A stretch of DNA of 64,000 bases from Saccopteryx bilineata (taxonomy: Eukaryota > Chordata > Mammalia > Chiroptera > Emballonuridae). The stretch is taken from assembly GCF_036850765.1 (NCBI RefSeq), contig NC_089492.1, positions 296,307,090-296,371,089 of the forward strand. Reading direction: 5' to 3'. Numbering within the stretch: position 1 is the first letter of the stretch; each line of letters opens with the position of its first letter. Positions 22,105 through 33,165 of this stretch are shown here, piece after piece. Position numbers and translations under genes: made by a program. The notes beneath the pieces are model-generated. The model saw nothing but the letters and a program-made list of their open reading frames with translations. It was not told the origin of the DNA and did not search any database.

Positions 22105-22483
22105 TTAATTATTATTATTTTTGCGTGTGCAAAAGACATGGAGCAGGGACAGACAAAGAAGAAGGGAGAGAGGTGAGAAATATCAGCTCTTCGCTGTGGC
22201 ACCTTAGTTGTTCATTGATTGCTTTCATATATGCCTTGATGGGGGAGAATGATGGGGGGGGGCTTCAGCTGAGCCAGTGACCCCTTGCTTAAGCCAGCGA
22301 CCTTTGGGCTCAGCCAGCGACCTTTGGGCTCAAGCCAGAGACCATGGGGTCATGTCAATGGTCCCAAGCTCAAGCCAGTGACCCAGCGCTCAAGCTGGCA
22401 ACCTCGGGGTTTCAAACCTGGGTCCTCTACGTCCCAGGCAGACAGACAGACGCTCTATCCACTGCGCCATCGCCTGGCCAGGT
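22105..22483 (-). mobile_element. SINE family C
   Basis: Antisense copy with expanded 'GCTCAAGCCAGYGACC' internal repeats; head ends CCATCGCCTGGCCAGG. Confidence 0.88.
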
Positions 22484-22561
22484 ACCTATTGTTACTTTAT
22501 TCTTTCAATAAATGGTTGAGACCTAATTTGTGCTTCTCCCTTTTCCCTCAAAAAAGAGTCT

Positions 22562-22904
22562 ACTGCCTGACCAGGCGGTGGCGCAGTGGATAGAGCGTCG
22601 GACTGGGATGCCCAAGTACCCAGGTTCAAGACCCCGAGGTCGCCAGCTTGAGCACAGGCTCATCTGGTTTGAGCAAAAGTTCACCAGCTTGGACCCAAGG
22701 TCCCTGGCTTGAGCAAGGGGTTACTCGGTCTGCTGTAGCTCCCCAATCAAGGCACATATGAGAAAGCAATCAATGAACAACTAAGGTGTCACAACGAAAA
22801 ACTAATGATTGATGCTTCTCATCTCTCTCTGTTCCTGTCTGTCTGTCCCTATCTATCCCTCTCTCTGATTCTCTCTGTCCCTGTAAAAAAAAAAAAAAAA
22901 AAGA
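22562..22904 (+). mobile_element. SINE family C
   Basis: Full-length sense copy with poly(A) tail and target duplication AAAAAAGAGTCTAC. Confidence 0.93.
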
Positions 22905-23159
22905 GTCTACTTGGGGAACTAGATTGTGCTGGCACCTACAGTCACCATTCACAGTGACCTGTGTACTAATGAGGGTGTTACAGGGCTTTGTGATTCCCCA
23001 GAAGAGGCCTTTATTCCAACTTTGTTGTTGTGGGTGTGTGAGGCAGTCACAGAAGCTTTTCCTGCTTAAGCGATCACTGAACAGGGTTCTGAAGGATGAA
23101 TAGTTCACCAAGGGCGATGTGGCAAAGTGATATTCTAAGCAGGGGGAATCTCAGGCAGG

Positions 23160-23360
23160 AAGTCCCTAAGTCATGTGGCAGCAAATTCTTAAGCACCTAC
23201 TGTGTGCCAAGCACATACTAGGTGTCAGGCCAGGGAAACCTCTGTCTTGTGTGTCATCCTAGTAGGCGCGGTGGGCACACATTCATGAAAAAAGACTTTC
23301 AGCTATGGAGGAACTGAAACAAGGGCGAAGTGATTGGACTGACCGAGGGACAGGCAGGTG
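23160..23360. mobile_element. MIR-like fragment
   Basis: CTTAAGCACCTACTGTGTGC with CAAGCACATACTAGG, the MIR core pattern. Confidence 0.6.
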
Positions 23361-24036
23361 TGGTCACTTCAGGTTGGGCGGTCAGGGATGGCCTCTGTGA
23401 GGAGGTGGCATGTGAGCTTTGACCTGAATTTCCAAATGAGAGGTTTCAGGCTAAGGGCATACCTTGGGGACGCAGGGCGGGGCGAACCCTGCTGGAGGTG
23501 TGGCTAGCTAGAGAAGGCGAGACTGCACCTAGCTATGCGGATGGTCACGACGTTGATGATGACGACAATGACAATGGCAAATGACAAGGTGACCCAAACC
23601 GCAACTCAAATGGGTATGTCTGAAGCCTGAGTCTCAAGAAGCTCGTAGTATATTTGGGGAGGCCACCAGACGCTCGCTGCCTTAAACGAGCCATACTGGG
23701 GGTGGCTCAGGCAGTGCGGAAGCTCCGGAGCCCCTTGCCAGGCCAAGGAGTGAGGGTAGGATTTTCCTTGGCATTCCCCTGAAATCCGCCAAATGTGGAG
23801 AGGGAGAGGAGAGTAGCACGGGGTGGGGGCGGGGCTAAGAACCGGCCTGGCAGGAGACGGAGGGAGGGGGAGGGAGGCTGGTGGCTGAGCTGTTTGTTCT
23901 GGAGGGATCGAATGAGGGAAGGTCTCCGGAAACTTCAGGTGCCTGGATCCGAGGCTGGAGAGCTGGACCCACGGGGCAGTAACCGGGAAAGGATTCATTT
24001 CATTCTCTTTATCTTTATTTATTTAATGTATTGACT
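23360..24036. other. Intergenic, no recognised gene
   Basis: Unique GC-rich sequence without convincing exons or repeats. Confidence 0.4.
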
Positions 24037-24215
24037 TTTTTTTTTTTTTAGAGCGAGAGCAAAGGAGAGAGAGAGAGAGAAAGATAGAGAAACAAACATC
24101 GACTCTTTGCTCCACCCACTGATGCCGTCATTAGTTGATTCTTGTATGTGCCCTGACCCGGAATCGATCCTGCAGCCTTGGCGTATGGGGACGACGCTCA
24201 CCGAATGAGCCAGGG
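24037..24215 (-). mobile_element. SINE family D (VES-like)
   Basis: Antisense copy ending AATGAGCCAGGGCC. Confidence 0.85.
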
Positions 24216-24744
24216 CCTCATTTCGTTCTCATTTCTTCCTCTCTAAGACGAGCAGACAGACGCCTTGGCACTTGCCGTAAAGGCTGGTGGGAAGGCAAGG
24301 TGTGAGAAGATTGTTACAAAGTGCTTAGACCAAGTCTCGGGGCTTAGTTGATAGATGAAAAACCGATGGACAAAGGAATGAATCACTAACTACATGACCA
24401 AGGTGACGTTCGGTGACAGGGCGGTTCTGGGGGCTGATAGCGTAGAGTGCCAGCGCCTGCTCTGACATCTCAGGCAACCGGCAGCCTCAGTTTCCCTACC
24501 TCAGCTTTCGATGACCATTCACTTATTCAAGACATGGCCTCACCGATTCAACAGATGTATATTAAGCATCTACACTACAGCAGAAACTGTTGTACAGTAA
24601 GGGGAGGGGGTGGGACAGGAAGTCACAGAGGTAATGAGGGCCACGGTGGGTTCCCAGGGTCACTGTCAGGATCAGAGTGAGTATGGGGGCTACAGAAGTG
24701 TTTGGATCAAGTATTTTGAAAGAACTGACATAAAATTAACCATC

Positions 24745-25101
24745 CCCCCCCCCTAAGTGATAAGGGAGGAGGCAGAGAGACAGACTCCCGCATGCACCCA
24801 ACCGGGATCCACCCAGCATGCCCACCAGGGGGCGATGCTCTGCCCATCTGGGGCATTGCTCTGTTGCAACCGGGGCCATTCTAGCGCCTGAGGCGGAGGC
24901 CATGGAGCCATCCTCAGCACCCAGGCCAACTTTGCTCCCATGGAGCCTTGGCTGTGGGAGGGGAAGAGAGAGATAGAGAGAAGCGAGAGGGGGAAGGGTG
25001 GAGGAGCAGATGTGTGCTTCTGTGTGCCCTGGCCGGGAATTGAACCCAGGACTTCCACATGCTGGGCTGAGGCTCTACCGCTGAGCCAACCAGCCAGGGC
25101 C
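24745..25101 (-). mobile_element. SINE family A
   Basis: Antisense copy in an ancient L1; duplication AAAATT(A/G)ACCATC on both sides. Intact CTCF-like CCCACCAGGGGGCG at 24822-24835. Confidence 0.92.
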
Positions 25102-25790
25102 AAAATTGACCATCTTAAAATGAATAACTCAGTAGAATTTAGTATATCCACAGTGCCTCCGTGCAACCAGCAACTCTGACTAGTTCCACAACAATTTTGT
25201 CACCCAAAATAAAGTCCCGTATCCATTAACCATCGCTGCCCATTCCTCCTGCCTCCGACTCTTGGGAGTCACCATTTGCTTTCTTCCTCTGTGGCTTTTT
25301 CTGTTCTGTACATTTCACATACAGGGGGCCCTCGGGTTACAACAGCCTCGACGCACGATGTATCGGGTTTCTGATGCTCACTCCTATAAAAACTTTAAAA
25401 AATGGAGACATGAGCGTTTTGGCTTAGGTGGTTAGCGTCGTACTTACCGATTACGTGGATGAACTAGTTTGGTTGCGAGAGGTGGAAGAATACGCAGTAC
25501 AGTGTACAGTACAGTAGATTTACGTCTTTTTCTTTTTTGTGGCTTAGTTGTGTTTTTATGTTCTAGATTATGATTTTACAACTGTGTTAGTATAGGTAAG
25601 TGACTTAGGCTACGGTGTGTTTCACCTTACACTAAAATGTGGGTTAGGTCATTGTCTCTAGGATGGAACTTTGTCCTAACAGAGGGATCCCCCTGTACAT
25701 GGAATTGTACACTGTGGGACCTCATAGTGTTCTTGAGTTTCATACACGTCGTGTGGATCAAGTTTGATATAACTTCAGATGTATAGAAAA
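25102..25790 (-). mobile_element. Ancient L1 (L1M-type) 3' fragment, interrupted
   Basis: Degenerate L1 antisense wording (TCCACAACAATTTTGTCACC, then TGGAATTGTACACTGTG after 25697). Split by the DNA transposon at 25322-25695. Confidence 0.6.
25322..25695. mobile_element. Tc1/mariner-like (Tigger/pogo-type) non-autonomous element
   Basis: Ends CAGGGGGCCCTCGGGTTAC ... GGGATCCCCCTG form a terminal inverted repeat and are flanked by TA on both sides, as for Tc1/mariner. 374 bp with no transposase. Confidence 0.78.
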
Positions 25791-25812
25791 GTTACAAAAG
25801 AAGACAAGGAAT

Positions 25813-25975
25813 TGCCCTGGCCAGATAGCGGGTTGGTTACAACATCCACCTGAAGCACAGAAGTTGTGGGTTCGATTCCCAGTCAGGGCCATACAGGAGC
25901 AGATCGACGTTCCTGTTTCTCTCTCCCTCTCTCCCCTCCTCTCTAAAATCAACAGAATAAACATTTTAAAAAGAA
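25813..25975 (+). mobile_element. SINE family D (VES-like)
   Basis: Head GCCCTGGCCAGATAGCGGG, B box GGTTCGATTCCC. Confidence 0.85.
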
Positions 25976-25981
25976 CAAAAA

Positions 25982-26367
25982 GCCCTGGCTGGTTGGCTCA
26001 GTGGTAGAGCATCGGCCTGGTGTGTAGGAGTCCTAGGTTTGATTCCCAGCCAGGGCACACAGGAGAAGCGCCCATCTGCTTCTCCACCCCTCCCCCTCTC
26101 CTTCCTCTCTGTCTCTCTCTTCCCCTCCCGCAGCCAAGGCTCCATTGGAGCAAAGTTGGCCCGGGCGCTGAGGATGGCTCCATGGCCTCTGCCTCAGGCG
26201 CTAGAATGGCCCTGGTTGCAACAGAGCAACACCCCAGATGGGCAGAGCATTGCCCCCTGGTGGGCATGCCGGGTGGATCCCGGTCAGGCACATGTAGGAG
26301 TCTGTCTGACTCCCTCCCCATTTCCAACTTCAGAAAAATACAAAAAAAAAAATTAAAAAAGAATAAA
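25982..26367 (+). mobile_element. SINE family A
   Basis: Full-length sense copy with intact A and B boxes and CTTCAGAAAAATAC tail. CTCF-like core in reverse (GCCCCCTGGTGGG) at 26252-26264. Confidence 0.93.
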
Positions 26368-26429
26368 AAGAATTTCCATATACTAAACCCAGACCCCCCA
26401 GGTTAGCTGTGAACATATTTATAATTTTT

Positions 26430-26755
26430 TTTTATAGACTCCCGCATGTGGCTTGACCCACCCAGCAACCCCCATCTGGGGTCTGCCCATTTGGGGCCAT
26501 GCTCACAACTGAGCTATCTTTAGCACCTGAAGCGGAGACTCCACAGAGCCATCCTCATCGCCCAGGGCCAATGTGCTAAAACCAATTGAACCCTGGCTGC
26601 AGGAGAGGAAGGGAGGGGGGAGGGAGAAAAGGAGGAGAGGGGGAGGGGTGGAGGAGCAGATGGTTGCTTCTCCTGTGTGCCCTGACTGGGAATCGAACCT
26701 GGGATTTCCACATGCTGAGTTGACTCTCTACCACTGAGCCAACTGGCTAGGGTTG
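26430..26755 (-). mobile_element. SINE family A, diverged
   Basis: Antisense copy about 60 bp from the sense copy at 25982, making an inverted pair. Confidence 0.85.
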
Positions 26756-27257
26756 AACATAAATGTTTTTGCTTTATCCTTTTCTCTGCCTCTCTTTGTC
26801 TCTGTGTAACACACACATACACCTTTTAAAAACTGTTTGAGTCATTGCAGACTTGATATCCCTTTGCCCCTAAAAACATATATTTCCTAAAAACAACAGA
26901 TTTTTGAGAGAGACAGACAGACAGAAATGGAGAGACAGCAACAGAGAGAGAATTGGGAGCCACAAACCCTCTGACGGGAAAGCAGAGAGCATTGTGGAAG
27001 AATCCTCTTAGTTCCTGAAATAGCATCCAACACTTATCAGGGGTTCATTAACATCAACAATGGTAAACATGCATAGTTTTCCTGGAGTCCAAAGAGAGAT
27101 TCTAAACACTTTGGGTGTGTCTGGGAATCAGGTAGGAGGCCCTCCTAGGAAGGCGTTTGTACACACTGCTGTCTTTGTAATTAACATTAACAGCCAGCCA
27201 TGCTCTGGCAATCACTGTGGGTTACGTCCTTGTTGCATGTCAACCTTCCACACTCCT

Positions 27258-27410
27258 GATAGGAGCCGGCGAACTACGACCCTCCACTGGTTTTTGTGAA
27301 TAAAGTTTTATTGGAACACAGCCGAGCCCATTTGTTTGCATACTGTCCATGGTTGCTTTCCTGCTTTCTGGCCCTTTGCAGAAAATGTTTGCCGACCTCT
27401 GCCCTTAAAG
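27258..27410. mobile_element. hAT-Charlie-like relic
   Basis: GCCGGCGAACTACG ... GTTTGCCGACCTCTG ends with the internal phrase AATAAAGTTTTATTGGAACA typical of an old mammalian hAT element. Confidence 0.55.
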
Positions 27411-27577
27411 GTACATGATATTAGGAGCTCACATTACAGAAAAGGAGAAATATTCTCTGAGAGGGAATGTTTTATTCGAGGTTGAGAGAACCAGCATCTA
27501 AAACCAGCACCCCTGTTCTTTTTTTTCCCTTAAAATCTGCCAAATTCTGGTTTAGATGAAAGTCTCTATGATACATA

Positions 27578-27755
27578 TTTTTTAATTTATTAATTTTTAG
27601 AGAGAGAGAGAGAGGGAGGGAGAAACACTGATTTGTTTTTCCACTTATTCATGCATTCATTGGTTGATTCTTGTATGTGCCCTCACTGGGGATGGAACTC
27701 ACAACCTTAGCATATTGAGATGATGCTCTAACGAATTGAGCTAGCCAGCCAGGAC
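27578..27755 (-). mobile_element. SINE family D (VES-like)
   Basis: Antisense copy inside L1M sequence, which continues at 27756-27870. Confidence 0.85.
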
Positions 27756-27870
27756 AGAATTCTCTCCTTTCTAAGGACGAATAACATTCCCCTGTCTGTA
27801 CATACCATGTTTTGTGTATCCACTCATCCATCGATGGACATTTAGGGAGCTGCATTATTTCCATTGTTTC
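27756..27870 (-). mobile_element. Ancient L1M fragment
   Basis: CGAATAACATTCCCCTGTCT ... CATCGATGGACATTTAGG, the antisense of the L1M ORF2 end. Confidence 0.65.
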
Positions 27871-27934
27871 TTATAGATTGTTTCACCTGCATAGGGAAGA
27901 AACCATTCTCCAAGAACACTGCGAAAATGCAGGT

Positions 27935-27975
27935 GAATAAAAATAAAATAAAATAAAATAAAATAAAATAAAATC
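27935..27975 (+). repeat. (AAAAT)n microsatellite
   Basis: About eight AAAAT units. Confidence 0.9.
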
Positions 27976-28022
27976 ACCCATCATTCTGTCTGGCAGAGAC
28001 CTCTCTCAGAATTTGATAGTGT

Positions 28023-28066
28023 TTTTAAAAAAACTTATTTATTGATTTTAGAGAGAGAGGAAGGGG

Positions 28067-28104
<38 letters not shown>

Positions 28105-28242
28105 GGGGAGGGGAGGAGCAGGAAGCATCCACTCATAGTAGTTGCTTCTCACATGTGCCTTGACCAGGCAAGCCCAGGGTTTGGAACTGACGACCTCAGT
28201 GTTCCAGGTCGACGCTTTACCCACTGTGCCACCACAGGTCAG
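28023..28242 (-). mobile_element. SINE family B
   Basis: Antisense copy with expanded (GA)n in the tail region. Confidence 0.9.
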
Positions 28243-28307
28243 GCAGTATTTTTTTTTTAACTCTAAGAATATTCATGTTACTATATAAACTTTAAAAAGA
28301 GAGAGTC

Positions 28308-28470
28308 AGGCTGCTGTAGTCCCCGGTCAAGGCACATATGAGAAAGCAATCAATGAACAACTAAGGAACCACAATGAAGAATTGATGTTTCTCATCTCTC
28401 TCCCTTCTTGTCTGTCTGTCCCTATCTGTCCCTCTCTCTGACTCTCTCTGTCACTGCCCCTCCAAAACAA
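28308..28470 (+). mobile_element. SINE family C, 5'-truncated
   Basis: Only the 3' half (from GCTGCTGTAGTCCCCGGTCA) is present, followed by (GA)n to 28510. Confidence 0.85.
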
Positions 28471-28473
28471 AAA

Positions 28474-28511
<38 letters not shown>

Positions 28512-28513
28512 TG

Positions 28514-28905
28514 TCAGGGCCTTGGCCAGGTGGTTCAGTAGATAAAACGTTGTCCTGGCCTGACCTGTGGTGGCGCAGTGGATAAAGTGACAACCTGGAA
28601 ACGCTGAGGTTGCTGGTTCAAAACCCTGGGCTTGCCTGGTCAAGGCACATATGGGAGTTGATGCTTCCTGCTCCTCCGCCTCTCTCTCTCTCTCCTCTCT
28701 ATAATGAATAAATAAAATCCTAAAAACAAACAAACAAACAAAAAAAACCCCAACAACCCAAAATGTTGTCCTGGTGAGCTGAGGTCATGGGTTAGAACCC
28801 CAGTCAGGGCACGTATGAGAAGCAATCAGAGTGCACAGTTAAACTGAACAACTCTCTTTCTGCCTCTCTCTCTCAGATCAATGAAAAAATATTTTAATAA
28901 TTAAA
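28514..28905 (+). mobile_element. SINE D with nested SINE B
   Basis: Family D (28520-28558, 28762-28905) is split by a family B element (28559-28745). The duplication AAAA(C/T)GTTGTCCTGG flanks B. Confidence 0.9.
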
Positions 28906-29039
28906 ATAAAGGCAGAGTAAGTCTGCTTCCCCACTCCACCACCTTATTGGCACTTACTGAAGGAACTCATGATGTTCAAATGTCTGAACCTGATAATGCT
29001 GTGTAGACAGAGTCTGTCTAGAGACATGTACGGAAAAAT

Positions 29040-29165
29040 TAATGTTTACTGTCTGTCTCAGGGAATTGTGAGTGCAGGAACCCTCTCTGTCTTGTGGCTG
29101 AATTCCCAGTGACTAGTTCAATGCCTAGGACAGTAGATACTCATTAAATAATTGTTGTAGAAGGA
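29040..29165. mobile_element. L2/MIR-like fragment
   Basis: TGAATTCCCAGTGACTAG ... GATACTCATTAAATAATTG is L2 3'-end wording. Confidence 0.5.
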
Positions 29166-29429
29166 ATGTAGGGGCAGGAATAGAAGAGAGTAGGACCACT
29201 CTTCTACTGATAGACCATGAGGTTGATTTTATTTGCTTCTAGAGTGTCGCTATGGCAGAGAAGCACGACTGTGAGGAACATTTTCCTATGTATGCTTCTT
29301 TCTCAATGACTAATTTGTTGCATAAATTCTTACAAGGGGAAGGCTGGGTCCAAGATATGCACAGATGGTTTTGCCATGCATTGGAACAACCTTTTAGGAA
29401 GGCTGTATGCGTTGATACTCCCACCGGTA

Positions 29430-29725
29430 GGTATGAGTACTTGTTTTACCACATCCTTGCCAACACTCGATATTATCATTGTTTTGATCCTGCTAATCTG
29501 ATATGTGAAAAATATGTTGTTGTTATCTCAGTGAGCATTTCTCTGCTTCCCAGTAAGGCTGAGTAGTTTCAAACATCTGTTACCTTTCATTGCAAATTGC
29601 CCATCACAGCCTTTGCCTATTCTCCCCTCCCCCTGTTGGGGGTGAGATTTTTTTCTTATTGATTCATAAGTGCTCTTTACATATCAAGGATACCAACTCT
29701 TTGTCGTTTTGGTGGGTAAAGAGGA
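29430..29725 (-). mobile_element. Ancient L1M 3' fragment
   Basis: Antisense L1 3'UTR-like text (CACATCCTTGCCAACACTCG ... CATATCAAGGATACCAACTC). Confidence 0.55.
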
Positions 29726-30079
29726 ACCAGAATTTGAGAGAGGGGAAGTCACTGCTCAAGGTACACCTCTAAGAAGGGGTAGGTCAGGAATTTGAAATAA
29801 GGTCTGTCTAGATCGTTGTCTGGGGTTCTTTACCACAGCCTCCATGATATCATCTTCTTTTCCTGGTTTTGCCCCTACCCGGAAGCCTTGAGTTCCCACA
29901 ATCTCAGAAAGGGGAGAGGCCTCTCACCAGACCCAGCTATCCTTACTACATCCCCAATAGCAAACTTGTTCTTCGGTATATTGTGTAAATACTTGGCACA
30001 TACTAGGTACTCAGAAAATAGTATCTGCTATTATTGCTTTTAAAATTCATTGTTTTCTCTCCAGCCACATGTCTTTCCT

Positions 30080-30530
30080 GCTGCCTCTCCCTTCAAGCCA
30101 ACCCTCACCATCCCAAACATCTGTCACTCCCCAAGCAAGTTCCCCATGTCTCCTAGTTTTCACATATGCTATTCCACCTCTGTACTTGGTCCACTGCAGA
30201 ACTCCTACTTATACTTCAAAACCCTATTTAGATTTTTGTTCTTCTGGGATGTCTTCCCTCACCCCTATGCCGAATTTTTTTTTTTAATTTTTTATTTTAT
30301 TTATTCATTTTAGAGAAGAGACAGAGAGGGACAGAGAGAGACAGAGAGAGAGGAGCTGGAAGCATCAACTCCCATATGTGCCTTGACCAGGCAAGCCCAG
30401 GGTTTCAAACCAGCGACCTCAGCATTTCCAGGTCGATGCTTTATCCACTGTGCTACCACAGGTCAGGCCCCTATGCCGAATTTTTAATTACAGATTCTGT
30501 ACCCAGGGTTGTTTGTGTTCCCTTTGGCCT
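30080..30530 (+). mobile_element. L2 3'-end fragment, interrupted
   Basis: ACTTCAAAACCCTATTTAG ... GGGATGTCTTCCCTCACCCC resembles L2; interrupted by the SINE at 30275. Confidence 0.55.
30275..30468 (-). mobile_element. SINE family B
   Basis: Antisense copy with a 17-base duplication beginning CCCTATGCCGAATTTTT. Confidence 0.92.
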
Positions 30531-30539
30531 TTTCAGGGA

Positions 30540-30880
30540 ACTAAAGAAATAAGACACACTTTTCCATGAAAAAATAAATCATTAGCTTCAAACTATAAAT
30601 GCTGAAGAACCCAAGTGAAAAGATTGCTTTTCATGTCTAGAGAACAAACATTACATCAACTTTATTGTTCAAGCCAAATTTCAAAAACCTCCTGGGGCAG
30701 TTGGAAACAATTTATCAGTCAGATATTTCTCACTTCAAAGAATTCTCAAGTATTCTGTTTATTGCTGACAAATCTGATTCGATTATAAATTAAACTAAGT
30801 ACTTGTGGCCAAATAATTTCCAAAACAAAATTATAAAAATCCCTAGAGTGTTGTTTTTCTTCTCAGCCAGCTTTATCAAG
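30540..30880. other. Intergenic AT-rich sequence, nothing recognised
   Basis: No exon, repeat family or RNA gene identified. Confidence 0.4.
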
Positions 30881-30884
30881 TATA

Positions 30885-31208
30885 ATTTTTTTGGGGAGGA
30901 GCAGAGACAGAGAGTCAGAGAGAGGGACAGATAGGGACAGACAGACAGGAAGGGAGAGAGATGAGAACAATCAATTCTTCATTGCGTTTCCTTAGTTGTT
31001 CATTGATTGCTTTCTCATATGTGCCTTGACCGGGGTGCTACAGCAGACCGAGTGACCCCTTGCTTGAGCCAGCAACCTTGGGCTCACGCTGGTGAGCCTT
31101 GCTCAAACCAGATGAACCCGCGCTCAAGCTGGTGACCTTGGGGTCTCGAACCTGGGTCCTCCACATCCCAGTCTGACGCTCTATCCACTGCACCACCGCC
31201 TGGTCAGG
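30885..31208 (-). mobile_element. SINE family C
   Basis: Antisense full-length copy ending CACCGCCTGGTCAGGC. Confidence 0.92.
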
Positions 31209-32165
31209 CTCAAATGTAACTTGCATGCAATAAAATTCACTATTTTTATGTGAATGCTCTGATGAGATTGGACAAATGTATGTAATCAGGTATATAACCA
31301 CTGGTAAGATGAAGACATAGACTATTTTCAAAACCCCCAAAAGTTCTGGCCCTGGCCGGTTGGCTCAGCGGTAGAGCGTCGGCCTGGTGTGCGGGGGACC
31401 CGGGTTCGATTCCCGGCCAGGGCACATAGGAGAAGCGCCCATTTGCTTCTCCACTCCCACCCCCTTCCTTCCTCTCTGTCTCTCTCTTCCCCTCCCGCAG
31501 CCAAGGCTCCATTGGAGCAAAGATGGCCCGGGAGCTGGGGATGGCTCCTTGGCCTCTGCCCCAGGCGCTAGAGTGGCTCTGGTCGTGGCAGAGCGACGCC
31601 CCGGAGGGGCAGAGCATTGCCCCCTGGTGGGCAGAGCATCGCCCCTGGTGGGCGTGCCGGGTGGATCCCGGTGGGGCGCATGCAGGAGTCTGTCTGACTG
31701 TCTCTCCCCGTTTCCAGCTTCAGAAAAATACAAAAGAAAAAGAAAAAAAAGAAAAAAAAAGTTCCCTTTCCAGTAACCACTCCCTGTACCCCCTCTGCCC
31801 TAATCACTGATTTTTATTTTATTTTTGGTGAGCCATCATCTTTAATTCTGGCCTATTCAGTGCTCACAAAGCTACTGACTTATCCGAGTTTCCTAGAATC
31901 AAAGGTTTCTAGTTCACCAGACTTATTCACCTCTGTTCCCCATCTCCTTCCTTCTCTCTGCACAAACTCTGCACAAACTGGCTTCTCACTCAACACTTCG
32001 CCATCTTGGCTGCTTCTCCTGGCCTCCTCCACGTGGCCTCTCTCTGCTCTCTCCTCTAATGTTAATCTCAGGAACCAAGAGCTATTCTTTCTTTATAGCT
32101 TTGTCTTTCCTGGAATTTTATATAACTGGAATCATACAGCACCAATCCTTAGTGTCTGGCTACAT
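31209..32165 (-). mobile_element. Ancient L1M 3' fragment with SINE insertion
   Basis: Antisense L1 text before (AACTTGCATGCAATAAAATT) and after (TATAACTGGAATCATACAGC) the SINE at 31349. Confidence 0.6.
31349..31759 (+). mobile_element. SINE family A, young duplicated subfamily
   Basis: Near-perfect tRNA-like head and A-rich tail with short duplication AAAAGTTC. It carries two copies of the GGGCAGAGCATYGCCCC(C)TGGT block at 31612-31652, so two reverse CTCF-like cores. Confidence 0.93.
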
Positions 32166-32194
32166 AGTCCATCAGACTAATGAGTCAAAACACC

Positions 32195-32285
32195 TGGCCC
32201 TCCTCCCTCAGAACCAGGAGTCCAGACCCCCAGCACCTCCTCCCTCAGACCCAGAAGTCCAGGTCTCCAGCGCCAGGAATTAGAG
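32195..32285 (+). repeat. MSR1-like minisatellite units
   Basis: Two units of CTCCTCCCTCAGAACCAGGA type, related to 15425-15830. Confidence 0.65.
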
Positions 32286-32299
32286 AACCCCAGCCTAGT

Positions 32300-32501
32300 A
32301 GGTTTTTTATTTTTTATTATTTTTAGTTTATTGATTGATTTTAGAGAGATAGAGGAGAGAGAGATGGGAGTATTCATTTTTTGTTCCACTCAGTTGTGCA
32401 TTCATTGTTTGTGTCCTGTATGTGCTCTTACCAGGGATCGAACCTGCAACTGTGGCATATTGGGAGGACTCTCCTACCGACTTAGCTAACTGGCCAGGGC
32501 C
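32300..32501 (-). mobile_element. SINE family D (VES-like)
   Basis: Antisense copy ending CTAACTGGCCAGGGCC. Confidence 0.87.
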
Positions 32502-32539
32502 GGTCTTGGTTTCTGAGCATCGGAATTTAGAAATACAGA

Positions 32540-32717
32540 CAGGGGTCCCCAAACTTTTTACACAGGGGGCCAGTTCACTGTCCCTCAGACCGTTGGAGGG
32601 CCGCCAAATACAGTACTCCTCTCACTGACCACCAATGAAAGAGGTGCCCCTTCCGAAGTGCGGCGGGGCCGGATAAATGGCCTCAGGGGTCCGTGGGCCG
32701 TAGTTTGGGGACGCCTG
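32540..32717. mobile_element. hAT MITE (OposCharlie-like), short form
   Basis: CAGGGGTCCCCAAACTTTTT ... GTTTGGGGACGCCTG ends. Internally deleted relative to the 331-bp copy at 42044 and in the opposite orientation. No clear 8-bp duplication. Confidence 0.8.
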
Positions 32718-32879
32718 GAAGAAAGGTACTCTTGGCGAACACATTTTTAGACGAGGAAACAGGCTGACTGATATATTTGAAAGATACCCAGAGTCACAGT
32801 TCCAAAGCGGCAGCTGCAACACTGCAATCCTGGTTTCACTCCAGAACAGCGCTGTGCCTTGCCCCAGCACGAGTGTGAC

Positions 32880-33165
32880 GTCATCCAAGCAGCGCATAGG
32901 CCCCGCCCCTCAAGTCCCGCCCCCAGCCCACGGCCACGCCCCTAACTCCCATAAACTACCATTCCCAGAAGTAGTAGAGCTCACGGCCCATCCCCATAGG
33001 TCCCGCCCACCCCTGTGCACCGCCACCGCCACGCCTCCTTCAGGAAGTCCTGGTTCCAGAAGTGCCTGTACCCTCTCCACGTGGGTCCAAGGCCGCAAGC
33101 GCCTTGGAGCGACTCCAGCGGCGGATCTGCGGGCGGCCCTGTGCTGTATCCCGCTGCCGCACGGC
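32880..33165 (+). promoter_or_regulatory. RDH13: RDH13 promoter and 5'UTR
   Basis: GC-rich, CpG-containing block directly before the RDH13 ATG with several GC boxes (CCCGCCCC near 32902, CCCGCCCCC near 32916) and CACGCCCC. No TATA box at the expected place, consistent with a housekeeping promoter. The start site is not resolvable from sequence. Confidence 0.7.

Noticed and set aside
29252..29566. 105-codon open frame MAEKHDCEEHFPMYASF...
   Set aside because: No recognised domain; it overlaps an ancient L1 fragment and has no exon signals.
31349..31425. tRNA-like sequence with intact A and B boxes
   Set aside because: It is the head of a SINE: no mature acceptor-stem fold was evident and it continues into the SINE body. 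The same holds for the other SINE heads.
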